A stretch of 24,636 nt of DNA. Origin: Candidatus Bathyarchaeota archaeon. GTDB lineage: Archaea > Thermoproteota > Bathyarchaeia > Bathyarchaeales > DTEX01. Positions within the stretch are counted from its first letter, which is position 1, and each line of letters begins with the position of its first letter. Below, piece after piece: positions 16,035 through 22,559 of the stretch. The stretch is from NCBI GenBank assembly GCA_021158305.1, contig JAGGUU010000056.1, positions 1-24,636 on the forward strand, given 5' to 3'. The notes under the pieces are model-generated. The model was not told where the DNA came from and did no database searches. It saw only the letters and a list, made by a program, of their open reading frames with translations. The position numbers and the translations under genes were made by a program.

Positions 16035-17450
16035 TTATCGGTCTTTCCTAAGCTTTCTCATATGCTTTATGCTCTTTGAGATGTGCTCCTTTGAGGCTAT
16101 GTCTGTCCTGTACCATAATCCTCCGCCCTCTATGGCCCTCAGCACCTCTAGGGAGATCTCTCGAGCTTCCTGGATAGTGTTGCCTATCCCCACCGTGCAG
16201 ACCGTTCTGGATTTGAGTGCATAAAACTTTTTATTCTCTCTTACTTCCATGGATCCAGGATAGATCCGTACATCGTCTCCGTACTTCGACGCAATCTTCT
16301 CAGCTTTATCCAAGATTATGGGTGTTCCAATCTCTTCGCGCCTAACTTTTTCCGGGAAGAATTCCTCGTAGCCACCGTAGCTTGGAGGAACCTTATACGT
16401 AACTACTGATGCCTTTTCCTCAATATCAATTCGCGTTAGTGACCCTTCAATCATCCGGAGGCAGACTTCAACAAAGTCACTTTTCAATAACGGGAGGAGA
16501 TTTATTATTTCAGGGTCTCCAGGTCTACTATTGTTCTCGAGGATCATAGGTCCATGGGCCGTGTGAATGAAGGCAACGTAAAACGGCACTCCCCGAATTT
16601 CTGGGTTGAATTCACCCTCTCTGAGTTTATTGAATATTCTCTCAACTATTTTTTTCTCTTTCTCCCAATCGTTCTCATCCATAAATGGCAAGTAGTATCC
16701 AACATCCTTATAGGATCCCATACCTCCAGTATTTGGTCCTTTGTCACCATCAAAGGCTCGCTTATAGTCACGGGTTTCTGGAAGAGGAACTAAATGCTTT
16801 CCATCACAGAATGCTTGAAAGCTTGATTCTTCTCCTTCTATTTTTTCCTCTACTATAACTTTACCCTCTTTAAAGTTGGCCATGAAATGCTCATATAATT
16901 CTTCACGGGTGTTAAAATGATCACCCCATACTCCGACTCCCTTGCCTGCAGCTGGCATGTCAGGCTTAACAGCTACCTTGTTATCTAGCTCATCAAGCCA
17001 CTTGAAAAGATGCCTTTTTACTTCGCTTAGACTTTTGAATTCCTTTGGATCGAAAACTTTGAATCTAGGATTAACTTCTGGAACTACTTCTTGAAAGAGC
17101 ATTCTCTGGGCTACTTTACTCTTTTCGAGAGCGTATTTCTCCGTTGGGCATATCACCGGGATTCTGAGCTTCTTCTCCATAAGATCTCTTAGTCCAGCGA
17201 TTATCGGTTTTTCCGGTCCCACAACTGCGAAGTCTATTTTTTCTTTATGCCTAGCGGCGAACTTGCATATTTCGTTGGGATCAAGAGATGGGATAACAAT
17301 ATGTTCTTTAGAATTTTTGACATTGAATGGGTTTTTCTGCCTATCTGCGACGTATGCATTTACTTTGTATTCTCTGCTTCTAAGCAATGAATCTAAGAGA
17401 GCTGCTCCTCTAGAACCATAAGACACCACAAGTACACCTATCTCTTCCAT
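16035..17450 (-). CDS. purD: Phosphoribosylamine-glycine ligase (GAR synthetase)
   Basis: It joins glycine to 5-phosphoribosylamine with ATP, the second step of purine synthesis. The ATP-grasp layout is clear: N-terminal Rossmann-like region (GVLVVSYGSRGAALLDSLLR), FAVVGPEKPIIAGL, the ATP-binding VAVKPDMPAAGKGVGVW, the EGEESSFQAFCDG strand, GPNTGGMGSY, and MILENNSRPGDPEIINLLPLL. The last ~110 residues form the PurD C-terminal domain. At 471 residues it is slightly longer than bacterial PurD. It lies between the isomerase-like gene (48-base gap) and the HAD gene (two-base gap). No other purine genes are nearby. Confidence 0.93.
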   Translation of the reverse strand: MEEIGVLVVSYGSRGAALLDSLLRSREYKVNAYVADRQKNPFNVKNSKEHIVIPSLDPNEICKFAARHKEKIDFAVVGPEKPIIAGLRDLMEKKLRIPVICPTEKYALEKSKVAQRMLFQEVVPEVNPRFKVFDPKEFKSLSEVKRHLFKWLDELDNKVAVKPDMPAAGKGVGVWGDHFNTREELYEHFMANFKEGKVIVEEKIEGEESSFQAFCDGKHLVPLPETRDYKRAFDGDKGPNTGGMGSYKDVGYYLPFMDENDWEKEKKIVERIFNKLREGEFNPEIRGVPFYVAFIHTAHGPMILENNSRPGDPEIINLLPLLKSDFVEVCLRMIEGSLTRIDIEEKASVVTYKVPPSYGGYEEFFPEKVRREEIGTPIILDKAEKIASKYGDDVRIYPGSMEVRENKKFYALKSRTVCTVGIGNTIQEAREISLEVLRAIEGGGLWYRTDIASKEHISKSIKHMRKLRKDR

Positions 17451-17498
17451 TATATTCTCATCCCATGCTCCAATTTTTTAAGTAAGAGCCTTAGCGTT

Positions 17499-18266
17499 TT
17501 ATTTCGTCATTTCTCTAAAGAGTGCAGAGTAATATTTCATGAGTCTCTTAGGTTCTTTGCTCTCAGGGATCTCAGCTAAGCAGTATCTGTCATAACCCGA
17601 TGCCTTAAGCAGATCGAAGAGCTCGTGCCATGGATATTTTTCGTCGTAAAGTTCATGAATATGAACGGATCGTATCCAATCCTTAACTAGATTGAATGAT
17701 TCCTTTATTGAACCATTAACGATATCCGTCATGTTTGAGTTCCAGCATACTCCTACATTCTCATGATCAGCAATCTCCATAATCTTTCTTATATAGCGAA
17801 GGTTACTCGTTCCTTTGCCGTGAACTTCTAACCAGATCTCCACGCCATAGTTCTCAGCATACTCTCCACACTTACGAAGAGAATCACCTATCTGTCTCAA
17901 TGTATGTTCAACCGGAATTCCCTTATCTACCTGAAGACCGTTAGGTCTCACTTTGACGCCTATAGCACCAACATCATATGCAAGCTCTATAAACTCTTTA
18001 GTCAACTCTATGTTTCGGTTAACCTCTTCTTTTTCGACGGCGTGATACTCACATGTTGTTCCAAGACTCAATAACCGAACAGGAGAATCTTCAAATATTC
18101 TTCTAACAGCGCTTCTCTGCTTCTTGCTAATTGATGGTTCAACGCCGTGAGCGTGCGTCGTTCGAAGCTCAACAGCCTCGAAACCTGTCTCGGAGCACAT
18201 CTTAATAATTGTGGGGATATCCCAGTCCTTCGCAAGATTGTAAGTGACAAGTCCTAATTTGAACAT
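17499..18266 (-). CDS. Sugar phosphate isomerase/epimerase-like TIM barrel (AP endonuclease 2 fold)
   Basis: A 255-residue protein of the xylose-isomerase-like TIM-barrel superfamily. Features are the N-terminal KLGLVTYNLAKDWDI, the Glu in FEAVELRTTHAHG, IEVWLEVHG-type strand (VEIWLEVHGKG), VCWNSNMTDI, SVHIHELYDE and YCLAEIPESKEP, which give the acid and His metal ligands expected of the fold. I take the ATG at 18266 as the start: AGGAG lies seven bases upstream of it, whereas an in-frame ATG at 18281 would place that ribosome site inside the gene. It opens the purD-HAD cluster. Substrate unknown; inosose dehydratase, tagatose epimerase and hydroxypyruvate isomerase share the fold. Confidence 0.8.
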   Translation of the reverse strand: MFKLGLVTYNLAKDWDIPTIIKMCSETGFEAVELRTTHAHGVEPSISKKQRSAVRRIFEDSPVRLLSLGTTCEYHAVEKEEVNRNIELTKEFIELAYDVGAIGVKVRPNGLQVDKGIPVEHTLRQIGDSLRKCGEYAENYGVEIWLEVHGKGTSNLRYIRKIMEIADHENVGVCWNSNMTDIVNGSIKESFNLVKDWIRSVHIHELYDEKYPWHELFDLLKASGYDRYCLAEIPESKEPKRLMKYYSALFREMTK

Positions 18267-18335
18267 ATTACATCTCCTCATTAGAGTAAAAAATATTGAA
18301 GAAACCTTTTAGGATTTTCGCTGAGAATAATAAAC

Positions 18336-18347
18336 CTTATATTTAAC
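18336..18347. promoter_or_regulatory. TATA-like element between divergent genes
   Basis: CTTATATTTAAC (GTTAAATATAAG on the minus strand) could serve the isomerase-purD-HAD cluster with a ~50-base leader. Read the other way, it would start a plus-strand transcript near 18365, just where the large hairpin begins. Confidence 0.4.
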
Positions 18348-18365
18348 TTTGTTAATTCATGATCA

Positions 18366-18428
18366 TTAACATCCGAGAAAACATCAGAATCAGCAAGTAC
18401 TGATTCATCTGGTTTTCTTGGATGTTAG
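18366..18428 (+). repeat. Large hairpin: 15-16 bp outer stem plus 7 bp inner stem
   Basis: AACATCCGAGAAAAC (18368-18382) pairs with GTTTTCTTGGATGTT (18412-18426) over 15 positions with one G-U; T18367-A18427 extends it. Inside, GAATCAG (18387-18393) pairs with CTGATTC (18400-18406) around a CAAGTA loop. This is far longer than expected by chance in a gap of this size. Confidence 0.75.
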
Positions 18429-18601
18429 TTCCGCGACTAGGACGAAGAGTATATGGTTAATAAACGAACGACAGCCGTTGAGTGTATAGATGTACGCCCT
18501 AATCTAGTTTTTAGGGGAATGCTCTCTTTGACACGCCATAGTATTTCTCCCATAATCATGAACTATCGTCGCGGAGTAACTATGCGAAAGGAGGAGAAGA
18601 A

Positions 18602-18898
18602 TTGAAGATTGGCGATTTGAGGCAAGGCATGAGAAGAGTAGATGTAGAAGCAAAAGTGCTAGAGATATCTGAACCTAGAGAGGTACAGTCAAGGTACACT
18701 GGCCAGAGATTCAAAGTAGCTGAAGCAATAATAACTGATGGAACCGGAACCATAAAGCTCGTGTTATGGAATGAACAAATAGATCAGGTGAATCCCGACG
18801 ATATTGTGCGAATCGAAAATGGCTACGTTAAAACTTTCCGTGGAGAAATACAGCTCAACGTTGGGAGATATGGCAAACTGACCGTGCTTCATGACTGA
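18602..18898 (+). CDS. ssb: Single OB-fold ssDNA-binding protein (crenarchaeal SSB-like)
   Basis: A 98-residue OB-fold protein resembling the N-terminal domain of Sulfolobus SSB: KIGDLRQGMRRVDVEAKVLE, EAIITDGTGTIKLVLWNEQ, IVRIENGYVKTFRGEIQLNV, closely following the Sulfolobus pattern in which aromatic residues (here Trp in VLWN and Phe in KTFRG) stack on DNA bases. It would bind single-stranded DNA during replication and repair. The Gly/Arg-rich acidic tail of Sulfolobus SSB is absent. The start is TTG, backed by GGAGGAG about six bases upstream. It lies 29 bases before a TRAM gene with the same TTG and ribosome-site layout, so they form a two-gene operon. Confidence 0.8.
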   Translation: MKIGDLRQGMRRVDVEAKVLEISEPREVQSRYTGQRFKVAEAIITDGTGTIKLVLWNEQIDQVNPDDIVRIENGYVKTFRGEIQLNVGRYGKLTVLHD

Positions 18899-18927
18899 TA
18901 TAATTAGGCCGAAAAGGAGGAAGAGAA

Positions 18928-19182
18928 TTGGAATATAGAAGAGGGGTTAGAAGGGGAAGAAGCCGCAGTAGACCTCCATTGCCAAAGCCTGTTGAAGTAG
19001 GAGAAGAATACGAAGTTGATATTCAAGAGCTTAGTAGAAGAGGAGAAGGCATAGCGAGAATTAAAGGTTTAGTTACTTTCGTTCCAAATACGAAGCCAGG
19101 GGATCACTTGAAGGTAAGAATAACGAGGCTGGGTCGAAGATACGCGGAAGCAAGAGCGGTCGCTGAAGCTTCTGAAAGCTGA
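18928..19182 (+). CDS. TRAM-domain small protein with Arg-rich N terminus
   Basis: An 84-residue protein with a basic N-terminal tail (YRRGVRRGRSRSRPP) and one TRAM domain from about residue 22: VEVGEEYEVDIQELSRRGEG, IARIKGLVTFVPNTKPGDHL and KVRITRLGRRYAEARAV. TRAM domains bind RNA; stand-alone archaeal TRAM proteins are abundant and some act as RNA chaperones. The TTG start follows AAAGGAGGA by seven bases. It is the second gene of the SSB operon. A short T run (CCGTTTTTC, about 19210-19218) follows the stop and may terminate the transcript. Confidence 0.88.
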   Translation: MEYRRGVRRGRSRSRPPLPKPVEVGEEYEVDIQELSRRGEGIARIKGLVTFVPNTKPGDHLKVRITRLGRRYAEARAVAEASES

Positions 19183-19218
19183 GTTCCGCTAGATTGGATA
19201 AACAAATGAATCCGTTTT

Positions 19219-20265
19219 TCATCCAGAGTTAGAATTATTTTTTATCCATAAGCCTAAATTGGGTTGTCGCATCTGCTTTATTGCCGACTTCATTCGACTA
19301 ATTGCCTTCTTGACACGCTGCTTAGAAAAGCCTTTCTCAACGCAGAGAAATTCATAAATCTCATTCTCCATAGGATCTTTATATCCAAGAGAATATTCAT
19401 CTATCACTTCCGGCTCAAGAAAGATCTTCCTAATCTCTTCGTAATTCGAGGGAACTTTATCTCTAATCTCCCTCGGAAGATTTTCTATTTTTGAGTATTT
19501 CCTTAAAAGTTTAAGTGCTTTTTTGGGTCCTATCCCCTTAATGCCCTGGTTAAAATCTGTCCCTATAAGTATAGCTAGGTCAATAAGCTGTTCACGTGTG
19601 ATCTTTATCTTTGAAAGAAAATCTTCTAAGATTATAAGCTCAGGCTTTAAGGGTCGGGAAATTCCCTTACTAGGGAGAAATTCTCTTCCACTTATTGTTA
19701 AGTATCTTATAAGCCTAGGAGTTCCAAAGAGTAGGGAGTCATAGTCTCGGCTGCTTGAAGCCCACACATCTCCCTTCATTGCCATGTATGCTGCCTGAGC
19801 CTCGGCTTCTGCCGGAGCCTGAACCCAGGGTACCCCTAAGAGGTCGAGGAGCCTTTTGGCGTCTTCAATCATTCTTCGCGTCAGAGTTCCAGTCATTACT
19901 GCCTTGGAGAAAGCCTTTACATAATCTCCCTCTTTTATAGCTTCAATCCACTCTAAAACTGCCTTCTCTCTGAGCTTCCGCCTCTTCTCGATTTCTTCTT
20001 TCTTTAGAGGATGAGGTTTCCCATCAAAAATGAAGACTAGAGTTAAACGGTATCTTGAGACTAGATGTGTAGTTCTATAGAGGAGCCCGACAAGATGAGA
20101 AGTTATCGATCCATCTGGACCTTTTAGTGGAGAAGTATCCCTCGCACGGATTAAGGCTAAAAACTGGTATAGAACGTTATTTGCATCTACAGCAAGTGAT
20201 TTTCCACTTATATCCCTTAATCGAATTATATTCCTTACAATTATGGGTGTGAGGTTAACTCCCAA
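19219..20265 (-). CDS. fen: Flap endonuclease FEN1
   Basis: A structure-specific 5' nuclease that removes flaps in Okazaki fragment maturation and repair. The N terminus MGVNLTPII places Gly2 as in all FEN1; active-site acids are Asp27 (LAVDANN), Asp80 region (FIFDGKPHPLK), the APAEAEAQAAYMA block and SSRDYDSLLFG, and the LIGTDFNQGIKGIGPKKALKL helix-two-turn-helix. Length (348) is normal. A PCNA-binding-like QPNLGLWI sits at the C terminus. The start is TTG 20265, which is required to give the conserved Met-Gly N terminus. It follows the nicotinamidase gene by 14 bases in the same direction. Confidence 0.95.
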   Translation of the reverse strand: MGVNLTPIIVRNIIRLRDISGKSLAVDANNVLYQFLALIRARDTSPLKGPDGSITSHLVGLLYRTTHLVSRYRLTLVFIFDGKPHPLKKEEIEKRRKLREKAVLEWIEAIKEGDYVKAFSKAVMTGTLTRRMIEDAKRLLDLLGVPWVQAPAEAEAQAAYMAMKGDVWASSSRDYDSLLFGTPRLIRYLTISGREFLPSKGISRPLKPELIILEDFLSKIKITREQLIDLAILIGTDFNQGIKGIGPKKALKLLRKYSKIENLPREIRDKVPSNYEEIRKIFLEPEVIDEYSLGYKDPMENEIYEFLCVEKGFSKQRVKKAISRMKSAIKQMRQPNLGLWIKNNSNSG

Positions 20266-20279
20266 CCTCTTTCACGACG

Positions 20280-20870
20280 CTAGCAATCTTCGAAATCACT
20301 TAGAGAAGCCCCTTTAGCACCCTTTCTAAACATCTCATTTATCGCTTTCTCACTATCACCGGGATTGACATCAACGCCCTTAATCGCGTCTAAGAGAAGA
20401 ATTGTTTCAAAACCCAATTTTAAAGCGTCGAGCACCGTACTTTTTACGCAATAATCAGTTGCGAGGCCTCCAACAAAGACCCTTCGAACTCCAGCGTTCC
20501 TCAGTTTCTCTTCTAGATCGGTCCCATCAAATCCTGAATATGCCTCTTTATCCGGAGATGAAGCCTTAGATACTATTTCAACTTTCGCTGGCAGATTAAG
20601 ATCTGGATGAAACTCTGCGCCGGGAGTTCCTTGAATGCAATGTGGAGGCCATGCTCCACCGCGACTTTTAAATGATATATGATTTGGAGGGTGCCAGTCT
20701 CTCGTAGCCACTATGAGAGCTCCGGCTTTAGAGAATTTTTCTATGTATCTGTTTAATATGGGAACGACCTTTTCTCCTTCAGGAACTGGAAGAGCCCCTC
20801 CACTGCAAAAGTCTTTTTGAACATCTACAATGATAAGTGCGTCTTCAACTTTGTTAATTCGATATTTCAT
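20280..20870 (-). CDS. pncA: Nicotinamidase
   Basis: It hydrolyses nicotinamide to nicotinate for NAD salvage. The isochorismatase-fold residues are in place: Asp16 (IIVDVQKDF), Lys102 (EIVSKASS) and nucleophile Cys141 (LATDYCVKST), with metal ligands Asp58, His60 and His64 in TRDWHPPNHISF. Length is 196. It heads a two-gene unit with fen. An AT-rich TATTATTT stretch ~25 bases upstream suggests a leaderless transcript. Confidence 0.92.
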   Translation of the reverse strand: MKYRINKVEDALIIVDVQKDFCSGGALPVPEGEKVVPILNRYIEKFSKAGALIVATRDWHPPNHISFKSRGGAWPPHCIQGTPGAEFHPDLNLPAKVEIVSKASSPDKEAYSGFDGTDLEEKLRNAGVRRVFVGGLATDYCVKSTVLDALKLGFETILLLDAIKGVDVNPGDSEKAINEMFRKGAKGASLSDFEDC

Positions 20871-20993
20871 TTGTGTGCTTCAAAACCCCCAAATAATAGC
20901 TGGTTACCGTTGAATTGTATCCTTCTCCTATTAGAAATACCTTTCTCAATGTTTATATGCCCATAAGAGATTTAAAGGAGAATTTAGGATAAA

Positions 20994-21001
20994 TTTTATA
21001 A
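20994..21001 (+). promoter_or_regulatory. TATA box for the Cys-rich small gene
   Basis: GGATAAATTTTATAAC contains TTTTATAA, about 25 bases before a CCCTAT/ATAGGG inverted repeat and 36 bases before the upstream ORF start. A second TATA-like GTTTATATG lies near 20950. Confidence 0.4.
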
Positions 21002-21008
21002 CTAATTT

Positions 21009-21023
21009 CCCTATCAAATAGGG
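21009..21023 (+). promoter_or_regulatory. CCCTAT-CAA-ATAGGG inverted repeat
   Basis: A 6-bp perfect inverted repeat with a 3-base loop. It overlaps GGGGAG (21021-21026), the ribosome site of the short ORF at 21030, and lies where the TATA box predicts transcription start. It could be an operator or a hairpin that hides the ribosome site. Confidence 0.45.
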
Positions 21024-21029
21024 GAGTAA

Positions 21030-21083
21030 ATGAACGAATTATGCACTATCCAGATCAATTCTGTACTTTCAGGTTGTGTTTAG
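21030..21083 (+). CDS. Possible 17-codon upstream ORF
   Basis: ATG 21030 has GGGGAG three to nine bases before it and reads MNELCTIQINSVLSGCV before a TAG at 21081. It overlaps the GTG (21076) of the Cys-rich gene, or ends one base before its in-frame TTG (21085), an arrangement that suits translational coupling. It may be a leader peptide or chance. Confidence 0.35.
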   Translation: MNELCTIQINSVLSGCV

Positions 21084-21372
21084 ATTGAATAGTCCGAGAA
21101 AATGTTCTCCAAGATGCCCAAAGTTTAGGTGTGGAAGAAACGCCTTGGAATTTCGAGGTAAGACAGCGTGGTGCAGATGGACCAGCGAACCCTGTGATCC
21201 AAGAAACTGTAGTTACGCTATGTGCATAACTAGAAGACTTTTGCCTAACGGAATTTGCGGCGAGTCCCTTAAAAGAAGAACGACTGAGAAAGGACCTGAA
21301 GATGAACCGCTTCAGACGATTAAAGTCCGTGGAAAAGTTTATAGAAAAATTGGCGAGAGGGAACTCTTCTGA
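21076..21372 (+). CDS. Cys-rich small conserved-type protein
   Basis: A 98-residue protein with eight cysteines in its first 61 residues (Cys10, 14, 19, 33, 40, 45, 50, 61 from the GTG), in CSPRCPKFRCG, AWCRWTSEPC, NCSYAMC and NGICG. The regular spacing suggests two zinc or Fe-S sites. The C-terminal third is basic and lacks cysteine (TIKVRGKVYRKIGERELF). No family name is certain; similar short Cys-rich proteins occur in TACK archaea as far as I recall. The start is GTG 21076 or TTG 21085; the better ribosome spacing favours neither strongly. It converges with the PhoU-like gene with a 13-base gap. Confidence 0.65.
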   Translation: MFRLNSPRKCSPRCPKFRCGRNALEFRGKTAWCRWTSEPCDPRNCSYAMCITRRLLPNGICGESLKRRTTEKGPEDEPLQTIKVRGKVYRKIGERELF

Positions 21373-21385
21373 TGAAATGTTAGAA

Positions 21386-22408
21386 CTACAATAGCATATC
21401 GCTTTCCCTATAATCTTGAGGCATCTTTCTATCTATTTTAGGAATCGTCAAATCGGATATATCTACGCTGTGATCATAGACGCGATTCATCAAAGAAATT
21501 ACTGAAATTATTCTCTGATATGTCTCGGCATTCAATGTTGCGCATGCAGATTCAGCTTCTTCACAAAGCTTTTTCACTTCTTCTTTCTTATCACGAACGG
21601 ATTCTGCAAGCGAAACACTACGTGAAAAGAACGCTGTTACAGCGGTCTGGTAGGCTTCGCTGACATGCCTCTGTAGACTTTTCATTGATGTAATAATATT
21701 TTCAGGCATACTGGCTTCTTTTAGCCAGATTGAATGCTCCGCAATCTGCGAAGCTTGATCTCCAACAGATTCTATTAGACTTGCTGTTAAACGATAATCT
21801 AGACACTCTATTGGGGAGATTCCGATTTTCTCACTTAGACGTGGATTTTGAATTATTGTCCTTAATGTGCGAACTGCCAAAAAATATAATCTGTCTACCT
21901 CATTATCTCTGGCGATGACGCTCTTCGCAAGCTGCGCGTCTCTTTGAAGAAGAGATACTACTGAATCTCGGAGCATTCCAGAAGATATTAGATACTCACG
22001 TCGAAGAATCTTCTCCGGGGAGAGAGCGGCAGGCTGCAATAAGCATTGGATGACTATATTTGCGTGATCCTCTTCTATAATCTCTAATCCGATCAGCCTA
22101 CTAACGGTCTCCTTAACTATCTCTCTTTCTTCTATTGTGATCCTATCCTTGGCACTTATGTGGATTGTGTCGAAGCCTAGGAGATACTTGCCTATTATTT
22201 CCCTGCGTAGGTAGGGACTCGGCTTTATTTTTATTGTTGAGGGACGGGATCTCAAGTTATATTGAGGATCAATTATGAGGCGGCCGTTAGGAGTAACCGA
22301 GACATATACGAATGATCCCTGATTAATTCCATTCTTTAAGGCCCAATCTTTCGGAAGTGTGACAAAAAAAGTTCCACCTCTGGTCTTCTGAACCTTACGT
22401 AATTCCAT
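21386..22408 (-). CDS. AbrB-PhoU family regulator
   Basis: A 340-residue archaeal PhoU-type protein. Residues 1-45 form a SpoVT/AbrB-like DNA-binding domain (RKVQKTRGGTFFVTLPKDWA, NGRLIIDPQ). The rest is helical with PhoU-like three-helix repeats (DSVVSLLQRDAQLAKSVIAR, DNEVDRLYFLAVR, ESVGDQASQIAEHSIWL, SVRDKKEEVKKLCEEAE). The family is tied to control of phosphate uptake in Archaea, but no pst or pit transporter lies in view. The ATG at 22408 is preceded by an AT-rich TATA region. A perfect 12-bp palindrome sits in the 151-base gap with DP1. Confidence 0.88.
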   Translation of the reverse strand: MELRKVQKTRGGTFFVTLPKDWALKNGINQGSFVYVSVTPNGRLIIDPQYNLRSRPSTIKIKPSPYLRREIIGKYLLGFDTIHISAKDRITIEEREIVKETVSRLIGLEIIEEDHANIVIQCLLQPAALSPEKILRREYLISSGMLRDSVVSLLQRDAQLAKSVIARDNEVDRLYFLAVRTLRTIIQNPRLSEKIGISPIECLDYRLTASLIESVGDQASQIAEHSIWLKEASMPENIITSMKSLQRHVSEAYQTAVTAFFSRSVSLAESVRDKKEEVKKLCEEAESACATLNAETYQRIISVISLMNRVYDHSVDISDLTIPKIDRKMPQDYRESDMLL

Positions 22409-22469
22409 TCCAGATACGCCAGAATGTATATTTCTTATTCAAAATAAAAAAATATTGGAAAATTTAAAC

Positions 22470-22481
22470 ATGTACGTACAT
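22470..22481. promoter_or_regulatory. Perfect 12-bp palindrome ATGTACGTACAT
   Basis: It lies between the divergent PhoU-like and DP1 genes, directly beside TTTAAATTTT (minus strand, plus 22459-22468), so a dimeric regulator could act on either promoter. An autoregulatory site for the AbrB-domain protein is possible but unproven. Confidence 0.45.
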
Positions 22482-22559
22482 TCAGATTGAGTATTAGAGT
22501 TAAAAATTATATCGTCACCATTCTAATTATTAGAAGTCTCTAAGTCAGAAGGATCACAA

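Larger units (their letters stand above)
18282..18601. other. Non-coding divergent region rich in inverted repeats
   Basis: About 320 bases without a gene between the isomerase-like gene (minus) and the SSB gene (plus). It holds a TATA-like element at 18336-18347, a large hairpin at 18366-18428, an 8-bp long-range inverted repeat (TCCGCGAC 18430-18437 with GTCGCGGA 18568-18575) enclosing a smaller hairpin (CCCTAA 18497-18502 with TTAGGG 18511-18516), and a strong Shine-Dalgarno before the SSB start. It could be a structured leader, a small RNA gene or a set of operator sites. I see no C/D or H/ACA boxes, and no match to RNase P or SRP RNA. Confidence 0.5.

Noticed and set aside
18282..18601. 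RNase P RNA, SRP RNA or C/D-box RNA in the structured gap
   Set aside because: None of the conserved cores (for example GAGGAAAGTCC, or paired C and D boxes) could be found; only generic inverted repeats are present.
22409..22559. Replication origin in the AT-rich gap before DP1
   Set aside because: No repeated origin recognition box-like elements were seen; only one short palindrome.
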